In this document: positions 63,669 through 64,000 of the stretch, piece by piece | Numbering within the stretch: the stretch's first letter is position 1 | How the letters are laid out: every line of letters begins with the position of its first letter | NCBI RefSeq assembly: GCF_008274805.1 | Contig: NZ_CP022579.1 | Location: 1,426,001-1,490,000, forward strand | Length of the DNA stretch: 64,000 bases | Reading direction: 5' to 3' | Source of the DNA: Oryzomicrobium terrae | GTDB lineage: Bacteria; Pseudomonadota; Gammaproteobacteria; Burkholderiales; Rhodocyclaceae | Made by a program: the position numbers and the translations under genes | Notes under the pieces: generated by a model | Database searches by the model: none | Told to the model about the DNA's origin: nothing | The model's input: the letters and a program-made list of their open reading frames with translations, nothing else

Positions 63669-64000
63669 ATGGCGGCACTGCCCCACCGGAGCACTGATGT
63701 GCCGCTCAATGTCCTGATCATCGACGATTCGGAAATCAACCTTACCCTGTTCCGGGCCCTGGTCGGCCGTATCGACGGGGCCGTGCCCCTGACCTTCCTG
63801 TCTTCCGCCGAGGCGCTGGCGTGGTGCCGCCAGGGGAGCCCGGACGTGGTCGTGGTCGATTACATGATGCCGGCCCCGGATGGGCTCGATTTCATCCGCC
63901 AACTGCGCCGCCTGCCGGGTTGCGCCGATCAGCCGGTGCTGATGGTGACGGCCAACGAACAGAAAGACGTGCGCTACCAGGCCCTGGACGAAGGCGCCAC
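63669..64000 (+). CDS. Response regulator, receiver domain (3' partial)
   Basis: The frame starts at ATG 63669, with GGAGG at 63651-63655 (long spacing of 13 bases); an in-frame GTG at 63699 is possible. The visible 110 codons form a CheY-like receiver: VLIIDDSEINLTLFRALV (acidic pair), the phosphorylated Asp in VVVVDYMMPAPDGLDF, and the conserved Thr in VLMVTANEQKDVRYQAL. The wording near the end resembles receivers joined to HD-GYP phosphodiesterases (RpfG-type), but the output domain lies beyond the window. Confidence 0.85.
   Translation, partial: MAALPHRSTDVPLNVLIIDDSEINLTLFRALVGRIDGAVPLTFLSSAEALAWCRQGSPDVVVVDYMMPAPDGLDFIRQLRRLPGCADQPVLMVTANEQKDVRYQALDEGA

Noticed and set aside
63162-63902. 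246-codon minus-strand frame across the response-regulator start
   Set aside because: Antisense to a clear receiver domain and Arg/Pro-rich through the intergenic part.

Overview
The window (about 65% GC by eye) joins most of a podovirus-like prophage (positions 1 to about 36,537) to a stretch of betaproteobacterial chromosome (about 36,540 to 64,000). The host gene order pyrG-kdsA-DUF1330-eno-ftsB, the dapC-dapD-pilU-dapE-prmB run and the protein sequences suggest Betaproteobacteria, most likely Rhodocyclales (Azospira/Dechloromonas-like). That assignment is inference, not a database result.

Prophage. The left end is cut inside an N4-gp56-type major capsid gene; terminase, portal, integrase and repressor would lie further left. 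The + strand then carries a probable decoration protein, a RyR-domain protein, a head-tail adaptor and three large structural proteins (1 to 8,011). Next comes a cargo region (8,059 to 15,665): a 21-residue membrane micro-gene, a secreted four-cysteine protein, a minus-strand virion-like protein, a secreted thermonuclease, a lower-GC block encoding a ParB/Srx-like protein, a very small ORF, a PD-(D/E)XK nuclease candidate and a convergent C5-cytosine methyltransferase, a secreted ORF broken by an in-frame TGA, and a NYN-domain nuclease. A 28-bp perfect palindrome closes it. Virion genes resume with two very large polyvalent/ejection proteins (979 and 2,274 aa) and a ferritin-like protein between them, then a long array of tail-fibre/receptor-binding genes (26,220 to 32,471), a holin/SAR-endolysin/Rz/Rz1 lysis cassette (32,568 to 33,848), and a divergent SOS cassette (SRAP protein <- LexA box -> umuD-umuC). 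The prophage ends in a 48-bp 3' fragment of a tRNA-His gene followed by that tRNA's own terminator, which marks integration in tRNA-His.

Chromosome. After a DUF3892 gene and a heme-motif fatty acid cis/trans isomerase, the minus strand carries diaminopimelate/lysine genes (dapC, dapD, dapE) with an embedded PilU-type ATPase and prmB. Divergently, pyrG, kdsA, a DUF1330 gene, eno and ftsB run on the plus strand. Then come a SIMPL-domain protein, a SlyD-like isomerase, a branched-chain amino-acid-type binding protein, a secreted metallophosphoesterase next to mutS, a DUF1275 membrane protein, an SDR oxidoreductase and a 2H phosphoesterase. A compact minus-strand operon (marR, cytochrome b561, two yceI) sits behind a large perfect inverted-repeat operator. 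The window ends with an EF-hand protein and the 5' part of a response regulator.

The most interesting element is the ParB/Srx + micro-ORF + nuclease + cytosine methylase block, which looks like a compact restriction-modification-type defence module carried as prophage cargo next to a NYN nuclease. No CRISPR array, insertion sequence, integrase, reverse transcriptase or rRNA gene was recognised.
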